This document shows positions 35,615 through 44,257 of a stretch of DNA of 64,000 nucleotides, piece by piece (position 1 is the first letter of the stretch; each line of letters opens with the position of its first letter). Both the position numbers and the translations under genes were made by a program. The stretch is taken from positions 10,770 through 74,769 of the forward strand of contig CAZUJU010000011.1 of assembly GCA_964620675.1 (NCBI GenBank), written 5' to 3'. The notes under the pieces were generated by a model that did no database searches, was not told the origin of the DNA, and saw only the letters and a program-made list of their open reading frames with translations. Origin of the DNA: CAYSFW01 sp964620675. Lineage in GTDB: Bacteria; Pseudomonadota; Gammaproteobacteria; UWMA-0217.

Positions 35615-37404
35615 ATGGAACACACCGCACTCTCCCAGATTCTGATCCTGCTGAGCCTGTCCGTCATCTCGGTGGTCGCCTTACGCCGGCTCCATTTACC
35701 GCCGGTATTGGCGTATCTCTTCGTCGGCATGCTCGCCGGACCGCACGCGCTCGGTTGGGTGCCGCACAGCGAGCTGCTGCACCTGCTGGCCGAAATCGGA
35801 GTGGTGTTTCTGTTGTTTATGATCGGGCTCGAGTTCTCGCTGGCGTAGTTCTGGAGCCTGCGACGCGCGGTGCTTGGACTCGGCGGCGCGCACAAGTGGT
35901 TTTGACCGCGCTGATCGGTGGCCTGATCGCCTGGTGGAGTGGGTTAACGCCGGCCGGGATCGCGCTGCCGTTACTGCTGGCGTTGATCAAGGCCGTGGTG
36001 GCCATCGGCGGCATTCTCGCGCTCGGGCACTGGTTGATCCGGCCGGTATTCCATCAAGTCGCCGCGGCCCATTCGACGGAGTTGTTCACGCTCACCGCAT
36101 TGCTGGTCTCGCTCACAGCAGCCTGGTTAACCTTCGAGCTCGGACTTTCGCTCGCGCTCGGCGCATTTCTCGCCGGAATGCTGCTGAGCGAAACCGAATT
36201 CAATCATCAGATCGAGATCGATATCCGCCCGTTCCGCGACATCCTGATGGGGGTGTTCTTCATCTCTGTCGGGGCTCAGCTCGACCTGTTCGCGTTGCCG
36301 GAAATCTGGGCAAGTGTGCTGCTGTTGACGGTTGCCCTGATCCTCGGCAAGGGCCTGATTGTCGGATCAATCACGCGCCTGATGGGGTACGAATCCGGAG
36401 TCGCGCTGCGTACCGGCATGGTACTCGCCAACGGCGGCGAGTTCGGTTTCGCGTTGCTCACGCTGGCGCTCGCCAATCGCCTGCTCACCCCCGCTGAGAC
36501 CCAGCCGGTTCTGCTGGCGATTGTGTTCAGCATGCTGCTGGCACCGCTGCTGGTGAAATACAACGGCACCTTGGCGAAAAAACTGTTCGCACGCACCTAC
36601 CTGCGCGGCATCCATTTGCAGGTGCAACAGGTTGAAGCGGCCGCGCACGAGGTCCATCACCCCGTACTATTCTGCGGCTTCGGGCGCATCGGGCAGAATC
36701 TCGCGGCATTTCTGCGCCCCGAGGGGATCGACTACCTCGCGCTCGATCTTGATCCGCAACTGGTCAAGGACGCCTGGGAGGCGGGCGAACGGGTCTTCTA
36801 CGGCGACAGCACCCACGCCGAAGTGCTGCGCGCGGCCGACGTCGCGCACGCCCGCATGGTGCTCGTGACCTTCGACGACGCTGCCACCTGCGAAAAAATC
36901 ATTCACCTGGTGCGCAAACTGAGTCCCGCGGTGCCAATCCTGGTTCGCACCCGCGACGGTACCTACATGGAACGCCTCGAAGCGGCCGGCGCCACCCGGG
37001 TGATCCCGGAAACCCTGGAGGCGAGCATGATGCTTTCGCGCATCATGCTCCAGGCGCTGCGCGTCGACGACGCCGAAATCGACCGCCTGGTCGAGGCCGC
37101 CCGCGCCGACCATTACCACACCCTGCGCGGCGTTTTTCACGGCGACGAAGCGGAAACCCTGGCGCAGGCCGAGCGTCCGCGGCTGCACACCGTGACCCTC
37201 GCGCCGAGCGATCATGCGGTCGGTCGATGCCTCGGCGAGCTCAAATTCGGTCAGGCCGGAATCGTCGTCAACGCGATCTGCCGCGCCGGTGTGCGCGGCG
37301 AAAAGCCCGAACCGGAAACCCGCTTGCTCGCCGGTGACGCGGTGATCATCGAAGGCGGTACGGAAGCCCTGGCGCACGCCGAAGCGGTGTTACGCAGCGG
37401 CTGA
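35615..37404 (+). pseudogene. Kef-type K+/H+ antiporter, interrupted twice
   Basis: The first frame (35615-35848) gives the N-terminal membrane part of a CPA2 antiporter (L-F-V-G-M-L-A-G-P-H-A-L-G, F-M-I-G-L-E-F-S-L-A) and ends at TAG 35846. The same frame continues F-W-S-L-R-R-A-V-L-G-L-G-G-A, then a two-base insertion (or one-base loss) near 35890 moves the sequence to another frame. That frame runs on to 37404 with the rest of the membrane domain, a TrkA-N domain (F-C-G-F-G-R-I-G-Q-N) and a TrkA-C domain. An intact protein would have about 595 residues and efflux K+ in exchange for protons. Confidence 0.88.
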
Positions 37405-37615
37405 ACAAGACGCGGCCACCGTATTGGCGCGGAATCGCGCCCTTTGCACCGGCCGACGACCAAATGGATGTTCCGTACACCAAAGTTGCGCGAACGATCA
37501 CGCCACAGAATGCGCAACTCTACACGCCCAGGTGCAATCAACCTGATCGCAGCGAGAATACGGCCGCAACTTCAGACTTCCTGATCCCGTGCTCATTGGC
37601 ATTGGCACCCATTTC

Positions 37616-37648
37616 GTAGGTTGGGCTGACGAAGGAAGCCCAACCTAC
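37616..37648. repeat. GTAGGTTGGGCT inverted repeat (REP-like)
   Basis: GTAGGTTGGGCT (37616-37627) and AGCCCAACCTAC (37637-37648) form a perfect 12-bp stem with the loop GACGAAGGA. Hairpins of this sequence type are common dispersed repeats in proteobacterial genomes. Only one copy was noticed here, about 200 bp downstream of the Kef gene. Confidence 0.7.
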
Positions 37649-37846
37649 ATGTATGATGCCACCGCCAATTCCGAATATCGGCGCCAGAAGCCGGGAGGGA
37701 TCAGAAAATCTGAACTTGCTGTCATTGCATCCGCTTCCAATCTTCGATCTTCGATAGTTAATCGCAACAAGTGCCTGAACCCACCGCGACGAATGACGCA
37801 CCGCACAGGCGCGACACGACGAGGGCGATGATGGCAGCGATGGTTA

Positions 37847-38005
37847 CCGATTCCGAGGGGTGCCGCTCCGATTTGGCCGGGCGGGTGCGTCGGCCGCGGG
37901 GAGGCAGCTGCCGAGTCCCCAGGGATGGGTTCACGGCGTCTCCCGCCCGGCCAGCCCGGAGCGGCTTTTATCCTCCGGCGCGATGTCCTCGCCATGAAAG
38001 TTAAC
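37847..38005 (+). repeat. Palindromic repeat element, copy E
   Basis: Begins CCGATTCCGAGGGGTGCCGC, has both arms (GCTCCGATTTGGCCGGGCGG and CTCCCGCCCGGCCAGCCCGG), the GGGATGGGTTCACGGCG loop and ends GCCATGAAAGTTAAC. The left terminus is shortened. A GAF-domain remnant begins exactly at its right end. Confidence 0.85.
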
Positions 38006-38209
38006 TTGCAGGATGACTGCGGTCGGTTACTGGCCGAGGCACTGGAGCAGCAGGCCGCTGCTAGCGAGATTATGCAGGCCGTTTCCACCATCCAGGACGT
38101 TAAACCAACGGGGGTTTTCGACGTCATCGCCAAGTCCACGATCAGGCGATGCGCGGCCTTTCGTTTTGACGGCGCACTAATCCACTTGGTTGCGCATCGG
38201 GGACACGCC
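38006..38209 (+). pseudogene. GAF-domain sensor fragment
   Basis: The frame reads L-L-A-E-A-L-E-Q-Q-A-A-A-S-E-I-M-Q and continues V-F-D-V-I-A-K-S-T, then A-F-R-F-D-G-A-L-I-H-L-V-A-H-R-G. This is the linker and first half of a GAF domain typical of multi-domain sensor kinases or cyclases. No start, kinase or stop belongs to it. It abuts repeat copy E on the left and the hcp gene end on the right. Confidence 0.6.
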
Positions 38210-38290
38210 GGCGCCGAGACGACCCCGCCAATCCCCGTAACGCGCACTACCCACGGCGGATTCAATGCGTCGGTTGCGCACGATCTGCCG

Positions 38291-38803
38291 CTAGCGCACC
38301 GCGCTATTACCCCAGTCGTCGACCATCATCGTACTTCCCGTCAGCGACTCGATTTCAACCGTGTGTGGCAGGACCGAGAGTTCGAGCCGATTCGACACAT
38401 GGGCGGACGTCTGATCATGTGGATCGGGCTGAACCAGCCGCAGTGCGCTGATACGACCGCCGCGAATGCGATAAGCAAAATTCAGCTCGATCTCGCTGGT
38501 TTCCGGGTGTCGATGAAAAAGATGGAGCGTGAGATCGATGCGTTTGTTGGTTCGGGCGGCCTCAAACAGCCAGGGCGTGGACTTGCCGAGCCGCAGTACA
38601 AATTGCGCCGGGCGCCAGAGCCGCCGTCCCCGCGGAGCACCTGCGGATTCCTGACCCGATTCATAGGCCGACTCGAAGCCACTGCATTCGAGCCAGGCGC
38701 TGACATCGGCACCGCCCCACTCGCCATGCGTATTGTCTTCACCGAACAATACCGGCGCATCCTCGCCGGCCGCTTTGATTTCAAGAAAAGTCAACATGGC
38801 CAT
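38291..38803 (-). CDS. Hcp-like type VI secretion tube protein, orphan
   Basis: The 170-residue protein starts at the ATG at 38803 (a second ATG lies at 38797). It has the Hcp beta-barrel pattern: F-L-E-I-K-A-A-G-E, F-V-L-R-L-G-K-S-T-P-W-L-F-E-A, L-T-L-H-L-F-H-R and a final V-E-I-E-S-L-T-G-S. Hcp hexamers form the T6SS inner tube and can carry effectors. No other T6SS gene is visible in the window, so it is an orphan that would need machinery encoded elsewhere. Confidence 0.75.
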   Translation of the reverse strand: MAMLTFLEIKAAGEDAPVLFGEDNTHGEWGGADVSAWLECSGFESAYESGQESAGAPRGRRLWRPAQFVLRLGKSTPWLFEAARTNKRIDLTLHLFHRHPETSEIELNFAYRIRGGRISALRLVQPDPHDQTSAHVSNRLELSVLPHTVEIESLTGSTMMVDDWGNSAVR

Positions 38804-39246
38804 GGGCAGGATCCCCGTTCGCGGTTGCGTACGGGGAGTATAGTTCGCGACTGTACCTACGTTCGGGGTCGATGCACGCGCTGGAATTTGTCGGTGCATC
38901 GAACCCCATCCACGACGCAGGCGAAGCGTGAATATCGCCTCGCGCGGCAATCGTGCCGCAACGCGTCATGCGACCGCGCTCAAGCCTTGCACCCGTTCAC
39001 CGAACACGCGTGCCAGCGGGCTTTGGGGCTTCATGGCCCGGCGCTCGGCGCTCAGGGCCGTGGCGAGTGCACACTCGCGGGGGTCTCCACCCAAGTGCGC
39101 CGCGAGCCGATGACTGGCACGGGCAACCGCGATACCTTCCGGTTCGGTGCCGAGCAAATGCAGGTAAGCACGCAGCAGATGATTAGCGAGTCTCGCACGG
39201 GTGCCGCATCCGCCATGACGGGGATGAGGTCGACACCTCGCGCCTG
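38804..39246. other. Intergenic region with a possible gene remnant
   Basis: This 440-bp stretch lies between hcp and the sterol desaturase-type gene. A minus-strand frame over about 38966-39190 reads like helical coding sequence (R-A-R-L-A-N-H-L-L-R-A-Y-L-H-L-L-G, A-S-H-R-L-A-A-H-L-G-G) with coding-like third positions. It has no start codon in a sensible place and no ribosome site. I treat it as a probable remnant of an unrecognised gene. Confidence 0.3.
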
Positions 39247-40110
39247 CTACTCCGGCCGCGTCTCCGGGCCGCTCCATTGGCGCCGATTGATCGCATAATC
39301 GGTCACGTGGCCGCGCATCGGGAGCAACAACATTCCCGGCAGTTGGCTGACTTCGCGCGGATCGCGGTGACCATGAATGCCAATCGTCATGCCGAGTTGG
39401 CCGGCACGCGGTTGGTCGCGATAGGTGCCGAACAGACGATCCCACCACGAGAGGTTAAAGCCGAAGTTGGAGTTGGTTTCGTCGTCCTCCACCGAGTGGT
39501 GGATGCGATGCATGTCAGGTGTAACCACCCACCAGCGCAGAATCCGATCGAGCCGTTCGGGCAGACCGACATTACCGTGGTTGAACATGGCCATGACGTT
39601 CAGGATGACCTCGAAGATCACGACCGCAACGACCGGAGGCCCAAGCACCGCGATGGTCGCGAACTTGATCAGCATCGACAGCACGATCTCAATCGGATGG
39701 AACCGCGCCCCGGTCGTCAGATCGTAGTCGAGGTCAGCATGGTGGACTCGATGCACACGCCACAAAAGCGGGACCGCATGTACCATCACATGCTGGAGCC
39801 AGATGACGAAATCCAGCGCGATCACGGCGAGCGGGATTGCCAGCCACAGTGGCACGGCGTAGTAATTGAGTACGCCCCAACCTTGCGTCGCTGCGACGGC
39901 CGCCATGCCCACGGCGGCGGCCGGGAACAGTATGCGTAGTAAAATCGTATTCAGCGCCACCAGGCCCAGGTTGTTACCCCAGCGCAGCGCTTTCGACACC
40001 GTCAAAGGGCGACGCGGCGCGCGGATTTCCCACCACGCCATCAGCGCGAAGACCGTGATAAAAAAGCCGAGGCGGATGGCCACCTCGTAATGCTCGATGA
40101 GCGCAAGCAT
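39247..40110 (-). CDS. Sterol desaturase / fatty acid hydroxylase family protein
   Basis: From the ATG at 40110 the protein has 287 residues with about four membrane segments. The di-iron histidine motifs are present: H-V-M-V-H, H-R-V-H-H (both in the middle) and H-R-I-H-H near the end. It should hydroxylate or desaturate a lipid in the membrane; the substrate cannot be told. It is divergent from the ArsR-rhodanese gene, with a palindromic operator in the shared spacer. Confidence 0.9.
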   Translation of the reverse strand: MLALIEHYEVAIRLGFFITVFALMAWWEIRAPRRPLTVSKALRWGNNLGLVALNTILLRILFPAAAVGMAAVAATQGWGVLNYYAVPLWLAIPLAVIALDFVIWLQHVMVHAVPLLWRVHRVHHADLDYDLTTGARFHPIEIVLSMLIKFATIAVLGPPVVAVVIFEVILNVMAMFNHGNVGLPERLDRILRWWVVTPDMHRIHHSVEDDETNSNFGFNLSWWDRLFGTYRDQPRAGQLGMTIGIHGHRDPREVSQLPGMLLLPMRGHVTDYAINRRQWSGPETRPE

Positions 40111-40192
40111 GATTCGGGTCCTCGTAGTCCGCACGACAGCCGATGGCTCACGCGCGCGGGGTTTGGCCTATACTGATGCTGAAGTCAACATC

Positions 40193-40212
40193 ATTCAACT
40201 GATCGGTTGAAT
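40193..40212. promoter_or_regulatory. ATTCAAC-N6-GTTGAAT operator, probably for the ArsR-type regulator
   Basis: ATTCAAC (40193-40199) and GTTGAAT (40206-40212) are perfect 7-bp inverted arms around TGATCG. The site lies 20 bp before the ArsR-rhodanese start and about 80 bp before the divergent desaturase start. Its form fits ArsR-family operators. Confidence 0.65.
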
Positions 40213-40232
40213 ATTGGTTCCGGCCCTGGACG

Positions 40233-40898
40233 ATGTCAAGCGAAATACGACCCAAACAAGCGCTCTTCGAGCAACTCGCGCTGATCGCGCAGGCGCTGGC
40301 AAGTGCGGCGCGTCTCGAACTGCTGGATTTTCTGGCGCAGGGGGAGCGCAGCGTCGAAGCACTCGCGCAGGCGGCTAACCTCTCGCTGGCGAATACCTCC
40401 AAACATCTGCAACAACTGAAAGCGGCGGGGCTGGTTGAGGGTCGGCGTGCGGGCAAGCACATCTATTACGTGCTCGCCGACGACCGCGCCCTCGATACGA
40501 TCGCGGCGTTGCGCGTCGTGGCCGAGGCGCGTCTGGTGCGCGTCAACGAGCTGCTCGCGAGCTATCTGCACCGCCGCGACAGCCTGGAGCCGCTCCCGGC
40601 CGAAGAATTGCTCGCGCGCGTGCGCGACGGTCTGGTGACGGTGGTGGACGTGCGCCCTCCGGTCGAATACGCCCAGGGGCATATTCCGGGCGCGCTGAAC
40701 CTCCCGCTCGATGCGCTCCACGCTGAAACCGCCGCGCTGCCGCGCGAGCGCGAGATCATCGCTTACTGTCGCGGACCGTGGTGCGTGCTTTCATTCGAGG
40801 CGGTCGAACGTCTGCGCGCGGCAGGATTCAACGCCCGCAGACTGGCGGATGGCTTACCGGAATGGCGCCACGCCGGTCTGCCGGTGGAGACGTGTTGA
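40233..40898 (+). CDS. ArsR-family regulator fused to a rhodanese domain
   Basis: The 221-residue protein has an ArsR winged helix (residues about 8-90: L-A-S-A-A-R-L-E-L-L-D-F-L, A-N-L-S-L-A-N-T-S-K-H-L-Q-Q-L) and a C-terminal rhodanese domain (about 118-218: V-T-V-V-D-V-R-P-P-V-E-Y-A-Q-G-H-I-P-G-A). The catalytic-type Cys is in A-Y-C-R-G-P-W-C-V-L-S. Such fusions probably sense reactive sulfur through the rhodanese cysteine. The palindrome upstream suggests autoregulation and control of the divergent desaturase-type gene. Confidence 0.92.
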   Translation: MSSEIRPKQALFEQLALIAQALASAARLELLDFLAQGERSVEALAQAANLSLANTSKHLQQLKAAGLVEGRRAGKHIYYVLADDRALDTIAALRVVAEARLVRVNELLASYLHRRDSLEPLPAEELLARVRDGLVTVVDVRPPVEYAQGHIPGALNLPLDALHAETAALPREREIIAYCRGPWCVLSFEAVERLRAAGFNARRLADGLPEWRHAGLPVETC

Positions 40899-40913
40899 CT
40901 CCGGCGCGCGATC

Positions 40914-42122
40914 TCAACGGCCGTGCGCGTACCACAGCCGGGTCGCTGCCTCGACCGTCGGCTTCTCGATCCACACCGCATGGAGTTCGCCGGAATCGTC
41001 CAGCGCGATCGAGGCGTTGGATTCCTCTACCGCGGTCCTGGCCGGGTCGACCGGGCGGTTGTCGCCCCAACGACCGTCCGCGTATTCGCTCAGCCAGAGA
41101 TCGGCGTTGTCGTCGCGCAGATCGTCCCATACCGTGACCAGCCGACCGGCGGCGTTGCCCGCCACCGCGGGGTGGTAATGCAGGGTTTCGTCGCCAAAGT
41201 CGTCGTGTATGCGTAACCGTGGACCGAAATCACGCCCGCCGTCCTCGCTCACGGCGCCCACGATTGCATAGGCCTTGCCGCCCTCGCGTTTGTCCATCCA
41301 GACCGCCGCGACACCACGTTCGCCAAATCGCGCCAGGGCGACCCGCGTGACGCCACTGCCGCGGTCAAACTCGCTGCGATTGGCATAAAACTCGTTGAGC
41401 GCCCGCGGCGGGGTAAACGCGACGCCATCGCGGGCGTGACTCCATAGCAGCCGGGTATGACCGTGCCGGCGATCCTCCCACGCCACACACCACCCGGCGG
41501 GGCTCACCGCAAGACTGGGATAGAGCTGTTCCGCGCGCGGCGGGTCGGTTTCGACCGGATGCAACGGAGCTGATTCGAGGCCTTCGCTGCTGGCCCCCAT
41601 TCGCACGCGGGTGACCATGACGCGTCGATGCTTGCCGATCTGCTGCATCAGCGCCACGGCCACACCATCGGCGTCAAGCGGGGCGAGCGACACCTGACGC
41701 GCCGGCAGGTCGCCGATTGTCACCGTCGGCCCCAGCTCCCCGCGCGCGGACACGCCGCGCGCGACGATTCGCTCGTCCTGTTCCCAGGCGACCACGAACC
41801 GTCCACCGGCCAACGCGGCGATACTCGGCTCGTATGATTCAGTGCCGCTGGAGAGCCGCCGCTCGTCGCGAAAGGCGCTTTCCCCGGGCGCTCGAACCGC
41901 CCAGTAGACCTGCGGCGAACCGTCGCGGTTATCCTCCCAAACCACCGCCACCGAGCCCGCGGATACCGCAATGTTCTTGCGTCCGGCCGAGTCGGGATGA
42001 TGAAACACCCGCGCCCCGGCGGCTGGCGTCACTGCGATGCGCACGGAGAATCCGTCCGCCACGGTAACACCGGTGGCGACCAGCAGCGCCAATGCAGCGA
42101 GGCAATTAACGAGCCGGCGCAT
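40914..42122 (-). CDS. Exported BNR-repeat / sialidase-fold protein
   Basis: From the ATG at 42122 the protein is 402 residues with a Sec signal (1-23). The rest is a run of beta-propeller repeats with motifs such as V-V-W-E-D-N-R-D-G-S-P-Q-V-Y-W, V-A-W-E-D-R-R-H-G-H-T-R-L and V-T-V-W-D-D-L-R-D-D-N-A-D-L. These are Asp-box/BNR-like blades. No sialidase catalytic residues can be assigned, so a binding role is as likely. Its start overlaps the thioredoxin-like gene's end by 17 bp. Confidence 0.75.
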   Translation of the reverse strand: MRRLVNCLAALALLVATGVTVADGFSVRIAVTPAAGARVFHHPDSAGRKNIAVSAGSVAVVWEDNRDGSPQVYWAVRAPGESAFRDERRLSSGTESYEPSIAALAGGRFVVAWEQDERIVARGVSARGELGPTVTIGDLPARQVSLAPLDADGVAVALMQQIGKHRRVMVTRVRMGASSEGLESAPLHPVETDPPRAEQLYPSLAVSPAGWCVAWEDRRHGHTRLLWSHARDGVAFTPPRALNEFYANRSEFDRGSGVTRVALARFGERGVAAVWMDKREGGKAYAIVGAVSEDGGRDFGPRLRIHDDFGDETLHYHPAVAGNAAGRLVTVWDDLRDDNADLWLSEYADGRWGDNRPVDPARTAVEESNASIALDDSGELHAVWIEKPTVEAATRLWYAHGR

Positions 42123-42624
42123 TGTCTGGCCGCGTCTTGGCATAAGCGTCCAACGAGTCATGGATCTCATAATGGCCACCGCGCACATAATCTGCGCGCA
42201 ACAGTAATTGCGCCTCGGTCTGGAATCCGGTGGCTTGGTGGAGCAGTCGCTCGTCGGGTGCCAGGTACCTGAAGGTCGGCGTGCCGAACACCCGCATCTG
42301 GGTCGCCAGTTGCATCTCGGTGGTGCGTTCGCCGTTCGGCAAGGTCAGCCGACGATCGCTTTCGGTATCGATGCTGGCGAGGATGAAGTGCTGCGTGTAT
42401 CGCGCCTTGACCTCGGGTTGGACGAAAGACTCCGCATTGGTCTTGCGGCAAAACGCACACCCTTCGCGCGTCAGGTAGACGAAAACCGGTTTGCCGCTGG
42501 TCTTGGCCTCGCGCAAGGCCTCGTCGTAGCGCAGGAAGGTATAGCCTTCCGGCAGGTCCGCCCACGCCAGCGAGGCGAATCCGATCCAGATCCATAAAAC
42601 CGCCAATGGTTTCAAATCGCGCAT
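42106..42624 (-). CDS. Exported thioredoxin-fold protein
   Basis: The ATG at 42624 is favoured by AAGGG at a suitable distance; the open frame is longer. The 172-residue protein has a signal or anchor (residues 1-22, ending A-W-A-D), then a thioredoxin fold with C-x2-C in G-C-A-F-C-R-K and cis-Pro in G-T-P-T-F-R-Y. It resembles SoxW/DsbD-C-like reductases that hold substrates reduced in the periplasm. It is translationally coupled to the BNR protein gene. Confidence 0.85.
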   Translation of the reverse strand: MRDLKPLAVLWIWIGFASLAWADLPEGYTFLRYDEALREAKTSGKPVFVYLTREGCAFCRKTNAESFVQPEVKARYTQHFILASIDTESDRRLTLPNGERTTEMQLATQMRVFGTPTFRYLAPDERLLHQATGFQTEAQLLLRADYVRGGHYEIHDSLDAYAKTRPDNAPAR

Positions 42625-42813
42625 GATCATACCCTTGCCAAAAATATTGTCGTCCCACCAAGAATAGCACCGGCGAGCGGCGGCGAACCGCCCCGGCAAA
42701 TCGGCGACAGCAATCTCGGCTACGCTTGGCGACAATTTGATTTTACGGGCCGCCCTCCGCACAGTAGCGCCGCAATCGCGCCGTGCGCGCAACTCCAACA
42801 CCCGGTAATTCGC

Positions 42814-43635
42814 ATGTACGCTACGCAACCCGCGCCACGCGCGTTAGAAGAACAGCTTGAACCCCTCCTCCGCCGGCTTTATGCCCACCCGTTGTTGCAC
42901 CCCGGCGCGATCAAAACCACCGCGGCGCTGCGTTGCTTCATGGAGCACCATGTTTTTGCGGTGCTCGACTTTATGTCACTCACGAAATCGCTCCAGCACT
43001 GCCTCGCGCCGAGCGCCTGGTACTGGACCCCAAGCCGCTGGACCCGCGACCCCGCCGCGCGCTTCGTCAACGAAATCGTGCTTGGCGAGGAAACTGACAT
43101 CGACGGCCGCGGCGGTTACACGAGCCACTTTGATCTCTACCTCGCCGCAATGAGGGAAGTCGGCGCCGACACTCGGCCGATCCTAGATTTCGTGACGCTC
43201 ATGCAACAGCGCGGACCGGCTGACGCCTTGGCGCAGATCGAGATCCCCCCAGCTGCCCGAGCGTTCGTCACCCACACGTTCGCGGTGATCGAATCGCGCC
43301 AACCACATCGCATCGCCGCTGCGTTTGCGTTTGGTCGCGAACACGTGATTCCGGACATGTTCCGCCGCCTGCTTGCCGAACTCGAACTCCAGGGACACCG
43401 AGCCGAGCGTTTCCGCTTTTATCTCGACCGCCACATTGAACTCGACGAGGGCGAGCATGGCCCGATCGCACGGCAATTGGTGGCCGCCCTTTGCGAAGAC
43501 CGCGTCGACTGGCAGCAGGAAGCGTTCGCAACGGCACACGCCGCGATCGAGGCACGGATCGAACTGTGGGATCGCGTTTATGCGGAAATCTGGCGGCAAC
43601 AAGGAGCGCCTGCCGTAACGCGAGAACACGAATGA
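42814..43635 (+). CDS. DUF3050 (heme-oxygenase-like fold) protein
   Basis: The 273-residue protein matches DUF3050: F-M-E-H-H-V-F-A-V-L-D-F-M-S-L, I-V-L-G-E-E-T-D, F-G-R-E-H-V-I-P and Y-L-D-R-H-I-E-L-D-E-G-E-H-G. The H-E and D-E-x-E-H residues are placed like the di-metal ligands of heme-oxygenase-like diiron proteins. Function is not known. It is divergent from the thioredoxin-like gene. Confidence 0.9.
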   Translation: MYATQPAPRALEEQLEPLLRRLYAHPLLHPGAIKTTAALRCFMEHHVFAVLDFMSLTKSLQHCLAPSAWYWTPSRWTRDPAARFVNEIVLGEETDIDGRGGYTSHFDLYLAAMREVGADTRPILDFVTLMQQRGPADALAQIEIPPAARAFVTHTFAVIESRQPHRIAAAFAFGREHVIPDMFRRLLAELELQGHRAERFRFYLDRHIELDEGEHGPIARQLVAALCEDRVDWQQEAFATAHAAIEARIELWDRVYAEIWRQQGAPAVTREHE

Positions 43636-43830
43636 CCGGGCGGGAAGGTCGCGACGGCCTGTCAGCGCAACCCGTCCGCCGCCGACCGTCCAGACTGGCG
43701 CGCGCGGAGGCGACCGCGACTTTGTCGCGATCGCTTGCGGCGTCGATTTCGCTCGAGTGACGGTGGATTTATTCCACGTCACGGTGAAGTTTGGTCATGC
43801 GGGCGTCCAGGATGGTGGACGCCGGGCGCG

Positions 43831-44121
43831 TTATACGCAGCCGGTAGGTTTCGGCAAACCGCCATATTTCGTGATCGGCTTCATCGGGCCAGCCATCCAG
43901 AGTTTGAACATGTCTTTCTGATCGACACCCACGTGCTTGGCGAACTTACGGATCGGCGGCACCACATTGAATTCTTCGAAAAACTCCCGTGCCTTGAGGA
44001 TTTGCTCCCACTTTTCGTCGTCGAGCGGGAAATTGTCCGCCTCGGCCATCGCCCGCCCGATCTCGGGTGTCCACGCGTTCATGTTTACCAAATAACCGTC
44101 GCCATCCCGTTCAGGAATCAT
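43831..44121 (-). CDS. tusE: TusE/DsrC-family sulfur relay protein
   Basis: The ATG at 44121 lies nine bases after GGAGG; a TTG six bases upstream is too close. The 96-residue protein ends G-L-P-K-P-T-G-C-V with the conserved penultimate Cys. The second DsrC cysteine, normally ten or eleven residues earlier, is replaced by Thr (P-I-T-K-Y-G-G). That single-Cys form fits TusE or a DsrC-like relay protein rather than the sulfite-reductase partner DsrC. It probably transfers persulfide sulfur in the cytosol, for example toward tRNA thiolation. Confidence 0.88.
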   Translation of the reverse strand: MIPERDGDGYLVNMNAWTPEIGRAMAEADNFPLDDEKWEQILKAREFFEEFNVVPPIRKFAKHVGVDQKDMFKLWMAGPMKPITKYGGLPKPTGCV

Positions 44122-44257
44122 CTTCAAAAACCTCCGCTTTAAATTGCAGTTTAGAATGAATATACCCTACCAATTTGGTCGGATATTGGCGCTTTTGCCT
44201 CGAATCCCTGGGGTCTCTTGCGTCGCCTGAATCAGCCCCGCACTCGCGCCCGCGAGG

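Noticed and set aside
4984..35848. TAG recoded as glutamine, suggested by three in-frame TAG codons.
   Set aside because: Many intact genes here end in TAG (for example at 8732, 10451, 13566, 14949 and 27531), so TAG is an ordinary stop; frameshifts in other genes also favour simple gene decay or errors.
37925..39298. Open frame of 457 codons on the plus strand.
   Set aside because: It merges repeat copy E, the GAF remnant and the antisense of hcp; only the GAF part has coding support.
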